Shown piece after piece: positions 52,927 to 64,000 of a stretch of DNA of 64,000 bases. Within the stretch, counting starts at the first letter, position 1. Every line of letters starts with the position of its first letter. The position numbers and the translations under genes are program-made. The stretch spans positions 682,001-746,000 of the forward strand of contig JADNYJ010000002.1 in NCBI GenBank assembly GCA_015501075.1, read 5' to 3'. Under the pieces are notes generated by a model. That model saw only the letters and a list, made by a program, of their open reading frames with translations, did no database searches and was not told the DNA's origin. Origin of the DNA: Gymnopilus junonius (Eukaryota; Basidiomycota; Agaricomycetes; Agaricales; Galerinaceae).

Positions 52927-55200
52927 TCAAGGCAATGGGTGGCCAAACCTTGTCGAAGTCGCTGTGCGTGCTCTGGGCCGGTTGACAACACTGCCGCCTG
53001 ACGACGCGGGTAGTGGCTTCTTGCCTCTACCACAGGTATCACAGTATTCATCCCCCCCGTTTCTCCCTTTCACCTCCTCCAACTCCGCCTTCAGATCACG
53101 CACTTGCCCTTCCAGCTCCCAGATTTGCCTCTGCCAGGTGGTCCGGGCTGAGACCAATTGCTCCTGGAGAGATTTGACGGTAGACTCGTCGCCGGACGCC
53201 ATTGAAATTACGGGGAGCTGGTCCTGACTAATTCGAGAGTAGGAGCTGGGGGTCACTGGTGAAATTACTTCATTGGGACTGGGAGACCTTGGAGTGATAA
53301 CATCGGTGTCAACGGTCTCAGCAGATGTCCTTGATTCAATGGCAACAAGGTGATCGGAAAAGGCACTAAACAGTGTCGAAACAGGGCGCAATTTAAGGGC
53401 AGGGAACTCGGAAATATTGGGAGGTGCGCTCTGCGGTTGTTCGTCCTGCCAAGGTCGATGAAGCGTGTTGTAGATCGGCCTTTCAGCGACTGCAGATGTG
53501 GAGGAACGCGAAGAACTTTCATGGATAGTATTGATGGAGAGGGTCGGAGGTAAGCGTTTCTGGCCCAGATTGGTTTTCCAGGAGTGACTCTCCATCAAGG
53601 AGTCGCCACTTTGTGCACCAGCAAGTTCTGACAGCGAAGGCGAAATACTAGGTACTGGAATGCGATGCGTGGGCGATTTTGGAGCCCTTGGAAGTGGTTG
53701 AGAATTAGGTGCCATGTAGGCAAAGCAGGAACAGGCGGAGGAATGTCTTGACCATCTTTATCTTGCGTTTTTCCGCCATTAAAAAGGCGCATGAAACCGC
53801 TCTTCTTATGCTTGAGTGTTTTGCCAGGGGGCCCACTGCTGGATTGCAAGGCCATCATGCCTGGTTCAGAGTCTCGCCGTTCCGGCTTTGGCTGACCCAC
53901 TATGGTTTGAATAGCATTCTTTGCCTTTGCGCCTGCACTGATGGAACGACCACGGGCTCTTGTAGCGAATGTCGAAGGTTCAGTTGCTAGCATATGACTT
54001 GCCGCCCCAGCAGGAAAAGGCGTTGATGAATTTGAGGCCCCGCTTGAGATTGACATTCTCGATGATACATTAGCGGTCGAGGTTTTCGTGCGTTGCGCTC
54101 TAGCTTCTTCAAGAGAAATGAGAGAAAAGGTTGGGGGGGTATTACGCTCTGTCCAACCCGGAAGACTGTTCACACCGGGCGGCAACGTAGTGTTTCCATT
54201 TGATAGGTCCGTTCGCCGTGTAGGAACAACAACAGAGACCGGAGAAGAAATATTCTTCGCCTGGATGGACACGGTCCGTGATTTCGAGGATGAGGGACCA
54301 TCCGGAGATTGAATCGGTCTTAAAACCGATTTCACGATCGAGCCTGTCGAAAACGATTCCGTAACAGTAATAACGGAGTCATGTCGGGGAGGCGGGGTAT
54401 AATTTAGCATAGAGTGCTCGTCATCAACAAACTCCTGGTCCTCTGAATAAGACGATACCAGGTCTGGGTTGGCGTATGGATGCATAGATTCTTTGACTAA
54501 AGTGGTACGGCTCTTGTTGATGTAAAGATCGTGTGGGTTAGAAGGATTTGCTTCAAAAGAATGTTTAGGTTGTTCATTGCCTCTAAGAGAGTGGAATCGA
54601 CCCTGAATAGGAGATGGAGGTAGGGGTGCGGTCGGAGCCTCTGGCTCTGGACGCAATCGGCCGAGTGAAAACTTGCTCTTAAGCGTTTCTTTGGGTCGCG
54701 CAGAGCCGCGAGCGAGAGAATTTGTAGAAAGACTCTCCTGTGCTAAAGCGCTGCCATCAGGAAGTATCAGTCTATACTTGGTGAATTTGAAAAAAAAGTT
54801 CCGCGGCTTACTACAAAGCTCCTCGTGGGTAAGAAATCTGAGAATTTATGGTCTCAAACGATCGCTTCGGTGGGACGTGTGAGCTAGAGGAGTCTACGCT
54901 GGGCCGACTGCTGAAGCTCGGGCGGGGGCTTGACGAGCCGGGGGTGGAAGGCCTCTGACCAGTTGCACGGCCAAAGGGAAACCCAGAAGTGAAGTGGCGG
55001 GGGTTGTTGTCGTCCACCTCGGGGGCTTGATGCAAAGTATTGTCTTCGAGTTCCCAGGGAGCACGGGAGTGAAAACGCATCTTTGGGCCAAGATAGCTCA
55101 TGCGGCTTGGATTCTCCAAGTCACTGTCGTCCTCATAGGGAGACTGGGGACGGACATCGGACGGAGAGGAAGAAGGGGGATTGTCATCTAAGTCGAGCAT
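52927..55200 (-). CDS. Unrecognised Ser/Pro-rich protein with C-terminal coiled coil and CxxC
   Basis: I do not recognise the family. The N-terminus (MLDLDDNPPSSSPSDVRPQSP) and most of the length are low-complexity, rich in Ser, Pro, Thr and Arg: many potential kinase sites, as in scaffold or polarity proteins. A short basic-hydrophobic patch, KKSGFMRLFNGGK, lies mid-protein and may bind membrane. Near the end a coiled coil (SLQEQLVSARTTWQRQIWELEGQVRDLKAELEEVKG) is followed by EYCDTCGRGKKPLP and an Arg/Thr-rich tail. A single CDTC could be half of a zinc site. One intron lies at about 54660-54810. The frame shifts at about 53700-53706, between PPPVPALPT and MAPNSQPLPR; the two halves otherwise read as one protein. 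Confidence 0.7.
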
Positions 55201-55452
55201 ACTGGGATGGTGGTCATGAAGATGGAGAGAGGGACGGGGAGAGAAGGCAGTGGGACTGTAGAGGGAAGGGGTATCTGAACAGTCTGATAGCTGGCCTGGA
55301 GGTCTGCACGGGAGGAACGCTGGTCTAGGAGAATTCTGAGGCGGTCATGATGGTCCCTAGACATGTCTCCCGCGAGAGTGAATGTTCCGATTAGGCTTGC
55401 CTTCTTTCCCTAACACAAACATGCGCAACTATCCCATCAATACATCTTGCCC

Positions 55453-55952
55453 ATGTCCGTCGTCCAGCTCGCCTCTTCTTCCAACGGCCGTGTCTCTGGC
55501 AAGTCATGGAAATTTGCAAAATCTGCCACTGTGTATGTCACTTCACCCCACCGTCTTCTGTCTTTCTCATTCTTCCCAGGCGGTCACAGCTGCCAGAAGG
55601 CTTAAAAACCAAGAAATGGGAAGATCGCATGGCCAAGGCCCAAAAAGCCCTCGCCATAAAAAAGCTACAGAGTGAACTCAAAGATGAAAAGCAGGCTGAA
55701 CTTCAGCGGTGTGTATTGCCCAATGGCTCGATGTCCATCTGCTATAATTATCCCCCAGTCGTCGAGAGGTTACCAAGGAGCGCAAACAAGCCGCCGAGGA
55801 GAAAAGAAGACTTGAGGAAGCGAAAGCGCAGGTGCGCTTGTCTGTTTTTCTGCGTTTTCGCGATCTGAAATGGCATTTCTATATAGATGGGAGCTCGAAA
55901 AGCTGCTAGACTACGACGCAAGGCGGGACGAACGAAAAAAATCAATCACTGA
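55453..55952 (+). CDS. CGR1: rRNA-processing protein Cgr1
   Basis: A small, highly basic nucleolar protein needed for 60S subunit pre-rRNA processing. Four exons separated by short introns: exon 1 codes MSVVQLASSSNGRVSGKSWKFAKSAT, exon 2 has QLPEGLKTKKWEDRMAKAQKALA and KKLQSELKDEKQAELQR, exon 3 a coiled coil (VTKERKQAAEEKRRLEEAKAQ), exon 4 MGARKAARLRRKAGRTKKINH to a TGA. These are family signatures, including the GxVSGKxWK start and RRKAGRTKKINH end. No single exon is over about 45 codons, so simple scans miss it. It diverges from the unknown disordered protein, 252 bases apart. Confidence 0.88.
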
Positions 55953-56025
55953 TTTTGTTTTCTTTTTGGATGGTATTTATTAATCACGATGTACAAAATA
56001 TACGGACTGTCCCATGTAATCTCTC

Positions 56026-59000
56026 CTACAACGTCCACGATGTGTCCACTTCACCCTCCACCACAAATGGCTTGTCTAATCCGGCAACTACACTTTCACA
56101 TAGTGGACAGCTGCTCGAGAGAAGATCCTCTAATTCATCTCTCATGGCCTCCAACTTCTTGTGACCCGGCGTCTTCTCGTCGCCAGATGCCCGATTTCCT
56201 CCACCAATTCCGGGCAGCCAATTGGGCGCCGAAACCAAGGTTGCAAGGGCGTCCGGGACAATCAAGTCGCGCAGTTTGTCTCCTGCTGAAATAACACTTC
56301 GGCCCAGAATATTTGCGGCCTTGGCTCCATTTTGCAGAGGATTGACTATGGGTCCAAAATTCGCAGACAGCAATGTACGCTGTGTCATAGGTTGATGCCC
56401 TATTGGTGCACTGGCTATAACAGCCAATGGTTTTTGAGCAGTACCTTTTCCTTTCGAAGCATCTTTCATGAGCTCGGTTTGTAACGCAACTATTCTTCGG
56501 AGAGAAGCAGGAGGCAGATACTCTTTCACCTAAAACATTTCATTAAGATAGTCCATGCTGGGGGCAATAATAGAGAAAGAAAAATCACGTACAAGACCAA
56601 TTAAGCAGTCCGCATGGAATGTATGGTGACAGGGAAAGACGTAAAATTGCCTAGTGATAAGGAGATTAGAGCAGCTTGAGCATTGCTCATTGGAATCTAT
56701 GGTGATAAAGCGATTCTTCAAAGCAGCGATATCTTGCTTTATTGACTCCGCCGTTCTTGTCGCTTCGTCCATCTCTGCCTTCAGGTGTCTATTTGGGCTG
56801 AATATCCTTCTAGAGCATGTGCAATCTCCTCTTTGAAATCATCAATGATAACAAAGTCGGGAAAGAACGGTAAGATGTCCTCGATTTTTAGTAGATCTGC
56901 ATTTTCCAAAAAGCGCATTGCCCTGCCCAAACGGTGAGGTTGGACGAAAGAAGGAATAATCTACCACATACGACTTGATATCCTTCTTGTCCTGTACAAC
57001 ATAGCGTGCAATTTTAAGCCACAATTTTTTCCGCAAGGGCTGGTCGTCTTCTGGCATGTCAGCATTGATCTTGGCCAATTCTAGATCTCCCTTTTCTAGA
57101 GCCAGATCAACACTGTTTTCCCAAAGTCCCATTTTAGAGTAGATATGAACACATGGTTGCATCCGTCCAGCTTGTTTGCATATTCTGAGAGCGTAGTCGA
57201 GATCATAGTAAGGTTTGCCAGTGATGGGATCTGTTGGGGCTGTGGAGAGGAAGCGTAATAGCGGACCATCGTCTTCAGGTGGGGTATAAGATGGAGATGA
57301 CGAGGGAGAGACATAGAAGGTGATAAGAAGGTTGTGTATGGTCGGAGATGTGCTATTTTGCTCAAATATAACATGACTGAGATAGCGGATGGCATGGTTG
57401 GGTGATAAAGGATCTCGAACGGAATGTTGAAGCTGGAGGAGTGAGGGTATCAGGCGATGAGGGTCTAAGGATGGTTGTCGAAGCCAGGAGTCTACAGTCT
57501 CCTTTGGCGCATGGTGTATAAGAACAGGGCCAAAGCGATAATATAGTTCAAGGTTTGACTGTCGTGACTTAAATATACTTTTGCGGGCTAAGGTCAGATA
57601 AATACTTACTTGACAGCTGATGACTTCTATGGCCTTTACCCATTCGTCTTCAAGGATCCAGTGTTCAATGACACGCTCAAAGTCGGAAACGGCGGTGGCG
57701 AAGAAAAGGTACATATCCGTCCTTCCATGGCCTTGAATCAATCCATACACAGTCTCTTTGTCAAGGTTATTCTGCATAAGGAATGTAAGCTGTGTTTAGT
57801 CAGGGAAACATATCTTTACTGTACCTTGTAGGTCTCAAAGAATTGTCGGAGATCTTCTTCGACCATTGTTCTTTCAGCCTGGAGATTCTCCACATCGTGT
57901 GAGATAGACTCGGACGCTACAATGTCATCCAACTCATTGCATTTACTGAGATAGAACTCCGCAAGCCAAGTCGCAAGCATCATTCGCTGGGTCAGGTCCT
58001 ATACCGATATGTAAATATGTTGGCATTGTTGCTGTAGTACTTCATTTTTTACCGTTTTCCGCGTACGCTCCAATCTTGATATCAGGTACGACCGGAGGGG
58101 ATCTCGTTCACCCACGTCTAAAAATTTCAAGGCAACTTCCTCGAAGGTTGCAGAGCAATGTGCATAGGATAGAGCGGCCTGGAAATACTGCGCATTGTCG
58201 AAATAACTATTCGCTTGAGCCAATAAGATTTGGTCTCGTTGCAAGGCGGTCTATAGACAAATCAGAAGCCAGAAAACTCGGGAAAGAATAAACGAATCCT
58301 GCGGACCTTGGAATAACGAAGAGCAACTTCAAATTGACCTTTTTCAAGGTATATTTTCCAGATGTCACGATCTTCATTTCCAACCACTATCTCGAATAGA
58401 GACTGGTCAGTGTATACCCAATAAGTTCGGCGGACAGGATCAGCGGCGAGGCCGAGAACACTTTCGTTGGTTTTCTAGTGAATGGCTGGGGCTCAGCACA
58501 TATTTATAGCTAGGGTAACAGACCGCATACCAGAGGTAGTGCTTCTTCATATGCCATTGTATCGTCGAGATTGCATATGCCAACAACTCTATCCTTGTAG
58601 AGCAAAAGGAAATGGAACTCCGTTAGACTCAACGAAAGAGGTATCTCTGTGGTTTCTTTGCTGGGGATCGGAGGATAAGGTAGAAGCGCAGCACCGTCAA
58701 CGTGGTCTTCCGAGTCAGTCTCGACACTCAAAGAGCCGTGGTAGATACCAGGGCCTTAAAAATACTCTTTGTCAGAGAGAACCTGAATAGCACCATGCAG
58801 CATAGGTTACCTGTCATCCAGGCCATTCTCTTCGGAAGTGATAAAGCCTGGTCTGGATTAGGAGTGAAGAAATGCAATTCTGAGTGCCGCAAGTTTCCTG
58901 GCAGTTCGAGGATTTCTGGAAACAGGGCTGTGAATCGCTACTGGAAATAATATAAAGGAAACGCACTCGGTGCCAACTCGCGGTATGCCATAAACAAATT

Positions 59001-59906
59001 TGTGAAAACGCGTCCCACTTCTTCAGATTTCCTGTCCACAGTGCCAGCAAATTGGTATATTCTAGTAGGCGTAGTGACAAGCACAAGTGCCTTCTTTGGA
59101 TCTGAAGGTGGAAAATAATCGAACTTGATACCTGTTATTGGATGTCGTTCTGGAAGAGAGAAGACCGATTGAAGATAGCGCTCCTGGGATTTGAAGAAGT
59201 CTTCTTCTGCATCTAAAACAGCTTCATATATTGTCCCATTTCTTGCACCAATAAGGATTTCGCGTGTAGAGGTGGAATGGGAAGAGGAAAGGAGGGCAGC
59301 TTTGTTCCATGCAATGCTTTCAATGACCATCTTAAATCCCTTCAGCTGTCGAGGTCTCTTCCATGAACGGTAAAGGTACCAATTTTCGCCTTGTTGGGAT
59401 GTGATTATGATATGTCTGCCTGAAGGATCCATGAAGAGCTTGTAGATTGACATTTCTGTAGGTTTCTTTGGAATTTGTATCTTGAAGACCTGTTCTGCAT
59501 GGGACAACTCAATTAACACAATGACATTGGATGCCAAACCCATGGCAAGCATGTCCGAGCTGACAACAAAGGATACAAGAGGTGCTGGGAAAGCATATTG
59601 CACACGACCAAGCTCGAAGACAGGAGCATTCGGGGCGTTCACTTCGGTGACATCCTTATAATGAAATGAGTACATGGCCGCTTTTGAGCAAAGTGACATA
59701 CCGGGCCTTCCTCCAAGTCTGCCGCGCGAACGTCATTCTTTTCGTAAGGAGAAGACTCAAATCCTTCAAATTGCAGTTTTGGCAAAGGGGTCACCGATGG
59801 CTGTACTTGTGTAGCAGAATTTCCTGCAGCATGCTCGACGTCTAGCATGGAGGTATTGAGTCAGTTAAGGAGAGTATGACTAAAGCTACTTACAGTCATC
59901 AAACAT
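56026..59906 (-). CDS. VPS18: Vps18 (Pep3), core subunit of HOPS and CORVET
   Basis: Vps18 is shared by the HOPS and CORVET tethers that drive fusion at vacuoles and endosomes. The start at 59906 gives a tiny exon, MFDDY, split with a GTAAGT donor. The N-terminal beta-propeller (Pep3 domain) has FSFHYKD-like strands: AMGLASNVIVLIEL, MSIYKLFMDPSGRHIIITS, SIAWNKAALLS, REILIGARNGTIYEAVLD, HPITGIKFDYFPPS. The alpha-solenoid follows (AALSYAHCSATFEEVALKFLDVGERDPLRSYL, PCVHIYSKMGLWENSVDLALEKGDLELAKINAD). Near the C-terminus a RING-like motif: EQCSSCSNLLITRQFYVFPCHHTFHADCLIGLV, then a distant SSSCPLCESVV. About a dozen introns. Confidence 0.9.
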
Positions 59907-60176
59907 AACGGCCCTGCGGTATATATGGCTAGTCCTGCTCAGTCCTGGGGAGGGATAAGTACTGGACGCTTGGAAGAATAAAACCTGTATGACAGACAAA
60001 GTCGACCTTAATCCAGAGGCGCGTCAGTGCTGCACGCAGCATTACCTAATTAGCAGTCCCGGCCCGCTATATCCGGCCATCTGAAACGCTAGAATTCCAA
60101 CTACTATTTTTAGAGGCTATATACATCTTCGTCGGTGAACTAAGGAGATTGTGTTTCCACCAAGTCTCCACCCATC

Positions 60177-61315
60177 ATGGCGGAAGGACGCCCAATGCCC
60201 CGCTTATTTATTATCAGGCATGGTATGATCTTTCCAACGCACAAACTTGTTAAGTTTTAACCAGATATTTTACAGGAGAAACTGAATGGTCTTTGAATGG
60301 GTAAGTCATTGCATAACATCACGTTCTCCCGTACTGAAGGGCAATACTAGGAGACATGTACATTCGTTAATCCGATTATCTGCTACCGATCTGATGATAA
60401 TTTAGACAGGATTATCTGATATACCACTCACTGAGCGCGGGGTGGAACAAGTCAAGAAGATCGCCCCGCATTTAATCGGAGAGGGACGTACGTTGGACTT
60501 ATCTCTTTTGGAACTAATCTAGTAATAGATCCTGATATCCCTTCTTAGTCCTCATTGACCCAAGGAACTTGTGCACTGTCTTCGTCTCGCCTCGGCAGCG
60601 TGCTAGGAAGACCTTTGACCTTCTATTCGAACATATTGGGGGATTCCCTAAGCACGTTCTGACCGAGGAAGTAGGCGAGTGGAACTATGGTTCGTCTTTT
60701 CGTCTTCTTGAGCGCTGGACGTAATGTCAAGGCGGACTTTCCAGGCGATTACGAGGGCCTTACATCAGCAGAAATCAAGAAAATAAATCCTACTTGGAAA
60801 ATATGGGACGATGGGTATATTTCAGCAGTTTCCCCTGATTAGGCCACTGTCTGAGTATAAAATATCCAAAGCTGTCCTGGCGGAGAATCTGTTGAAGCTA
60901 TGGAGAATAGAGTAGATGGAGTGATAAAACAGGTGCTTACTAGCTTGACGACATGGCTCACTTGTTGACTTCTGTCCAGGTCCGCGAACATCACAAGCAG
61001 TACAAGGAAGGAGAAGTAGATACGAGAGATGTTGTCATCGTCGCCCATGGTCATTTCAATCGTGTTCTAATTTCTCGATGGATCAATTTTTCGCTTTGCC
61101 TTGGTAAATCTTGTGGTGCTGATCTGAAGTGGAGGACTGATTGTTTGCTGTACAGGTACACACTTTAATGTGGAACCTGCATCCGTAAGTTCTTCAACTT
61201 GATATATGACTGCATACTTTTCACGAGCTTCAAGGTTGCAATATTGGGATATAACCACAACTCGCTTAAAGAACCAGCCCTGAATGGGTTGAATTTGTCT
61301 GTGGTTTTCACTTGA
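60177..61315 (+). CDS. SHB17: Histidine-phosphatase-fold sugar phosphatase (SHB17-like)
   Basis: A phosphoglycerate-mutase-fold phosphatase. Motifs match yeast Shb17, a sedoheptulose-1,7-bisphosphatase of riboneogenesis: [24 protein letters not shown], then VFVSPRQRARKTFDLL, EVGEWNYGDYEGLTSAEI, PTWKIWDDGCPGGES, and VVIVAHGHFNRVLISRW with the second catalytic histidine. Exons 60177-60222 (46 bases), 60276-60300 (25), 60351-60357 (7), 60406-60487 (82), then 60549 onward. The 7-base exon is needed to code Arg-His of the NGRHTG motif. Nine or ten exons in about 1.1 kb. The protein lacks the family's C-terminal extension. Phosphoglycerate mutase activity is less likely than phosphatase. Confidence 0.85.
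60351..60357 (+). other. 7-base microexon of the SHB17-like gene
   Basis: GAGACAT is bounded by an upstream CTAG acceptor and a downstream GTACAT donor. It completes a codon (GG+G), adds AGA CAT (Arg-His), and hands over in phase 0 to ACA GGA TTA. Without it the conserved [12 protein letters not shown] cannot be read, and skipping it leaves a frameshift. Flanking introns are 50 bases (60301-60350) and 48 bases (60358-60405). Confidence 0.85.
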
Positions 61316-61485
61316 AAGGCGGATGTTGGAAGTGTGGACGCGACGCGTTTGTTGACAACTGTGTACCTTAGAGTTTAGACTTCAGCTGTTCCCACAATTA
61401 TATTTTCGAGGAGCGTTTGTGCTTCATTTCAGGAGGTCGCTTCTGCAACATTCTCCTTTTCCTTCAACTTCATTAATCTGTAATA

Positions 61486-64000
61486 ATGGCCGAAGCTGTG
61501 GTGAATCCCATTTCTGCCGATATGTTTGAAAATCATGATCCAATTGTTCCCGAACACGAGGACTCAGGTCAGGCTGCTTACTTCTGCAGTGTCTGCATCA
61601 ATTGAACAACTGTTTTTGCCAGCTGACCACCATTCAAACGCAGATTTACAACTAGAAGATTTAAAGCTATCTGAAAGCCAGGAAACGTCCAGCAGCCTTA
61701 GCTCCTCTGTACAAGTACCCTCCAAGGCCACCATCGCACCTCTTGCAAAGAAGTCGGCGACCATGTCAGTTGATCCCTCCAAAAAATCAAATGGCGGCCC
61801 ACCAACTCCCACGGTTAAGAAGGCAAGTGTATAGTAATGCATAGACGGACAGTGGCATGACGACTTCCGTAGGTTATTAGTTCAGGAACCTTTGGTGTAG
61901 GTTCCGTTAAGCCAGCGGGAGCCAAAGCTGCAACCCCCGCAGCACCGAAGGCGACAGCTCCTGCATTAAAAAAACCAACTACTTCAGCTCCGGGCACAAC
62001 GTCCAAACCCACTCTTGCATCGTCAGCGTCAAGCAAGCCATCTGTCACCTCTGCAGCGATCCGGAGAGCTTCTGCCGTCCCTACTAAGACAACTCTTCCG
62101 TCGTCACTCAGGCCCTCTCTGTCGACTTCTGCAAATGCAAAACCTCCTTCCGAGAGCGGTACGGTACGTAGCTCGGTAGCTTCTCCTACCGGCTCAGTGG
62201 GATCTGCGAAAGCTGGAACTACTGTCCCTTCAACCCGTCCACGCGCCTCGGTATCGGAAGCAGTGAAGAAACCACCTCTCTCTTCGCGACCCAGTTTGTC
62301 CAGTTCTGTCAAGACTGCTGCTCCCGGGAAGACTACGAGTTTTTCGCGGTCTGTCGCTCCACCAGCCAGGTCTACAAAAGTCGGAGGCTCCATTTCTTCT
62401 ATCAAAGAGATAAGGGAAGATGGCAAAGTTTTGGAGGAGTTGCAGGGTCAGGTTAGTTTTTGCTATATGTCCCAGCTACCTTTCGTCAACGGTTGTAAAT
62501 GCAGCTGGCAGAAGCTGCAGCCTCTCTTGAAGCAAAGAGCATCACTGTTTCGGATCTGGAAAAGCGCATCGCGGAGCTTCAGGAATCTTTGACAACGAGG
62601 TCGCAAGAACTTGAAGGCAAGATAGGAGCACAAGCGGAACTCCAAGAGGCCAGAGAGGTGGCCGAATCAAAACTGCTGGAAACGCAAAATTCCTTGCATG
62701 CGTCGCAAGAAGAGTTACAACAAGTCACCGCAACCTTGCAATCGGTTCGAGATGAGGTATGTTTTAGTATAGACATTTAATCCGGCACTGACAAATACAG
62801 CAGCTTGAAACTTCAAAGTCGAGCGCTATCGCCCAGAGTAAGATTGTTCAGGAGCTGGAAAATCGCATCTCGGATCTTGAAGCTGCGTTGGTTGCATCAA
62901 AGAAACAAATTGAGCATCTCGAAAGCAATAGTGCTGTAGCCCAGAGTTCTGCAGCAGAGGCGGCGTCAGTCGAACACGATGCCCTCCTCAAAGTCCAAGC
63001 TGACTTCAAAACGATCTCAGATGAATCAGAAGCTCTGAAGGTGACACACACGAAGGCGCTGCAGGATGCTGAGAACACTATTGCAGACTTGAGAAGTGAA
63101 GTCGAATCTGTTAAAGAATGGGAGGCCCAGGTTACTTCCCTCAAAGCCGAAAAGGAGGAAAATGCTAACAAACTATCTGAGCTCGAAGTCGAGATTCTGG
63201 AATTGAAGGAAACCCAGGAAGGACTTGAAGATACTCGGGACCAACTTCAGCGACAGATCGCTGCCCAGGAGGATCAATTGGCAAAGTCTGCTGTTGCAGC
63301 CGGTTCAGCAGCGGAAGCTGCAAGTCAGAAAGAATCTGCACATGCCCAGCAGCTCGAAACGCTGGTACAAGAATGCAAGAAAGACCTAGAAGCGGCAGCA
63401 GTTCGTCATTCAGAGGTTGTTGCCTCTCTTGAAGCTCTGAAGACAGAGCTCGCAGAAGCAGTGGCTGCTAAAGAGGGATCCGAGCAGGAGATCTCCGAAA
63501 GGGAAAAACGGCATTCCTCAGCTTTAGCAGAAGTCGAACAGCAGCATGCAAGTCAACTCACGGATTTGGAATCCCGCCTTGAAAAGACCTTACAGGAGCT
63601 GCGAGTTAGTCACAACATATTTAGCAATTTGTCCTCCATTAATCTTTTTTGCAGGACCAAGAATCCATTTACGATGCCAAAGTCGAAGCCGTCAAAATGC
63701 AACACGATCGACTTTTAAAAGAGGCGTTTGAGCGAGCTAAGGTATATCAAGCAACACGGTCAATGAAGTGGTCGCTAATATTTCTCCCAGAGTGAAGCAG
63801 CACAAGCCCATTCTCAAGAATTGCAAATCCTTCGATCTAATTCGAACGCAACGATTGAACAAATTCAGACTGCCAATCAAGTTACGGTCGATTCACTCAA
63901 AGATGAACACCAATCGGCTCTTGAAACAGAGGTCAATGCGTTACAAAAGCACATCAACCAGCTTAACATTGAACTGAAGGCTACTCAAGACGATCTTGTC
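61486..64000 (+). CDS. Long coiled-coil protein with basic Ser/Pro/Ala-rich head (partial)
   Basis: The start is MAEAVVNPISADMFENHD; the 3' end is beyond the window. A head of about 300 residues is rich in Lys, Ser, Thr, Pro and Ala (TAPALKKPTTSAPGTTSKPT, RRASAVPTKTTLP and similar), the kind of region that binds microtubules or acts as a flexible linker. It is followed by hundreds of residues of heptad-patterned coiled coil (LAEAAASLEAKSITVSDLEKRI, AELQEAREVAESKLLETQ, KEENANKLSELEVEILELKE and so on). Introns of 50-60 bases interrupt both parts. I do not recognise the family; any long coiled-coil organiser (spindle-pole, cortical or Golgi) would look like this. Confidence 0.75.

Noticed and set aside
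61815..62426. 203-residue minus-strand frame
   Set aside because: It mirrors the Ala/Pro/Thr-rich head of the coiled-coil gene, where repetitive codons leave the opposite strand open.
1..64000. CRISPR arrays, transposons and virus-derived genes
   Set aside because: No spaced direct repeats, terminal inverted repeats, transposase, reverse transcriptase or capsid-like frames were recognised by eye; a database search was not possible.

Overview
The window is nuclear DNA from a fungus, most likely a basidiomycete (Agaricomycotina is my inference). The reasons are dense genes on both strands, many short GT-AG introns of about 48-70 bases in most genes, intergenic gaps usually under 600 bases, and typical families: a fungal CSL factor, UreD, Byr4, m-AAA protease and a TM7S3/TM198-like membrane protein. 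No tRNA, rRNA, CRISPR array or transposon was recognised. I support 31 loci: 28 complete genes, one gene cut by each window end, and one transporter pseudogene.

Layout. 1-10 kb: the 3' end of an unknown gene, then a minus-strand run of CSL transcription factor, TM7S3/TM198-like membrane protein, mitochondrial DEAD-box helicase and sugar transporter. 10-24 kb: a Mim2-like protein, a PPR protein, cyclophilin CYP8, ESCRT-III Vps20, a secreted histidine acid phosphatase, a PP2C phosphatase, a gamma-glutamyltranspeptidase, prefoldin 6, and a small intron-split gene for mitochondrial ribosomal protein uS17m. 24-40 kb: a decayed MFS transporter, WRAP73, an epoxide hydrolase, an F-box/WD40 protein, the m-AAA protease, an allantoate-type MFS permease and urease accessory protein UreD. 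40-64 kb: Byr4, NRDE2, a small hairpin membrane protein, NIP7, Sec39, an unknown disordered protein, Cgr1, Vps18, a SHB17-like phosphatase with a 7-base microexon, and a long coiled-coil protein that runs off the end.

The genes form no single pathway. Themes recur: mitochondrial biogenesis (helicase, Mim2, PPR, uS17m, m-AAA), vesicle traffic (Vps20, Sec39, Vps18), ribosome biogenesis (NIP7, Cgr1) and spindle-pole or exit signalling (WRAP73, Byr4). Several pairs are divergent with 70-160 bases between start codons.

A window-wide oddity is that at least nine conserved reading frames shift by one base within otherwise intact genes, two of them in single-base runs. This looks more like consensus-sequence indels than gene decay, so coding spans below are given as whole loci and breaks are noted. 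I did not find an obviously new multi-gene system.
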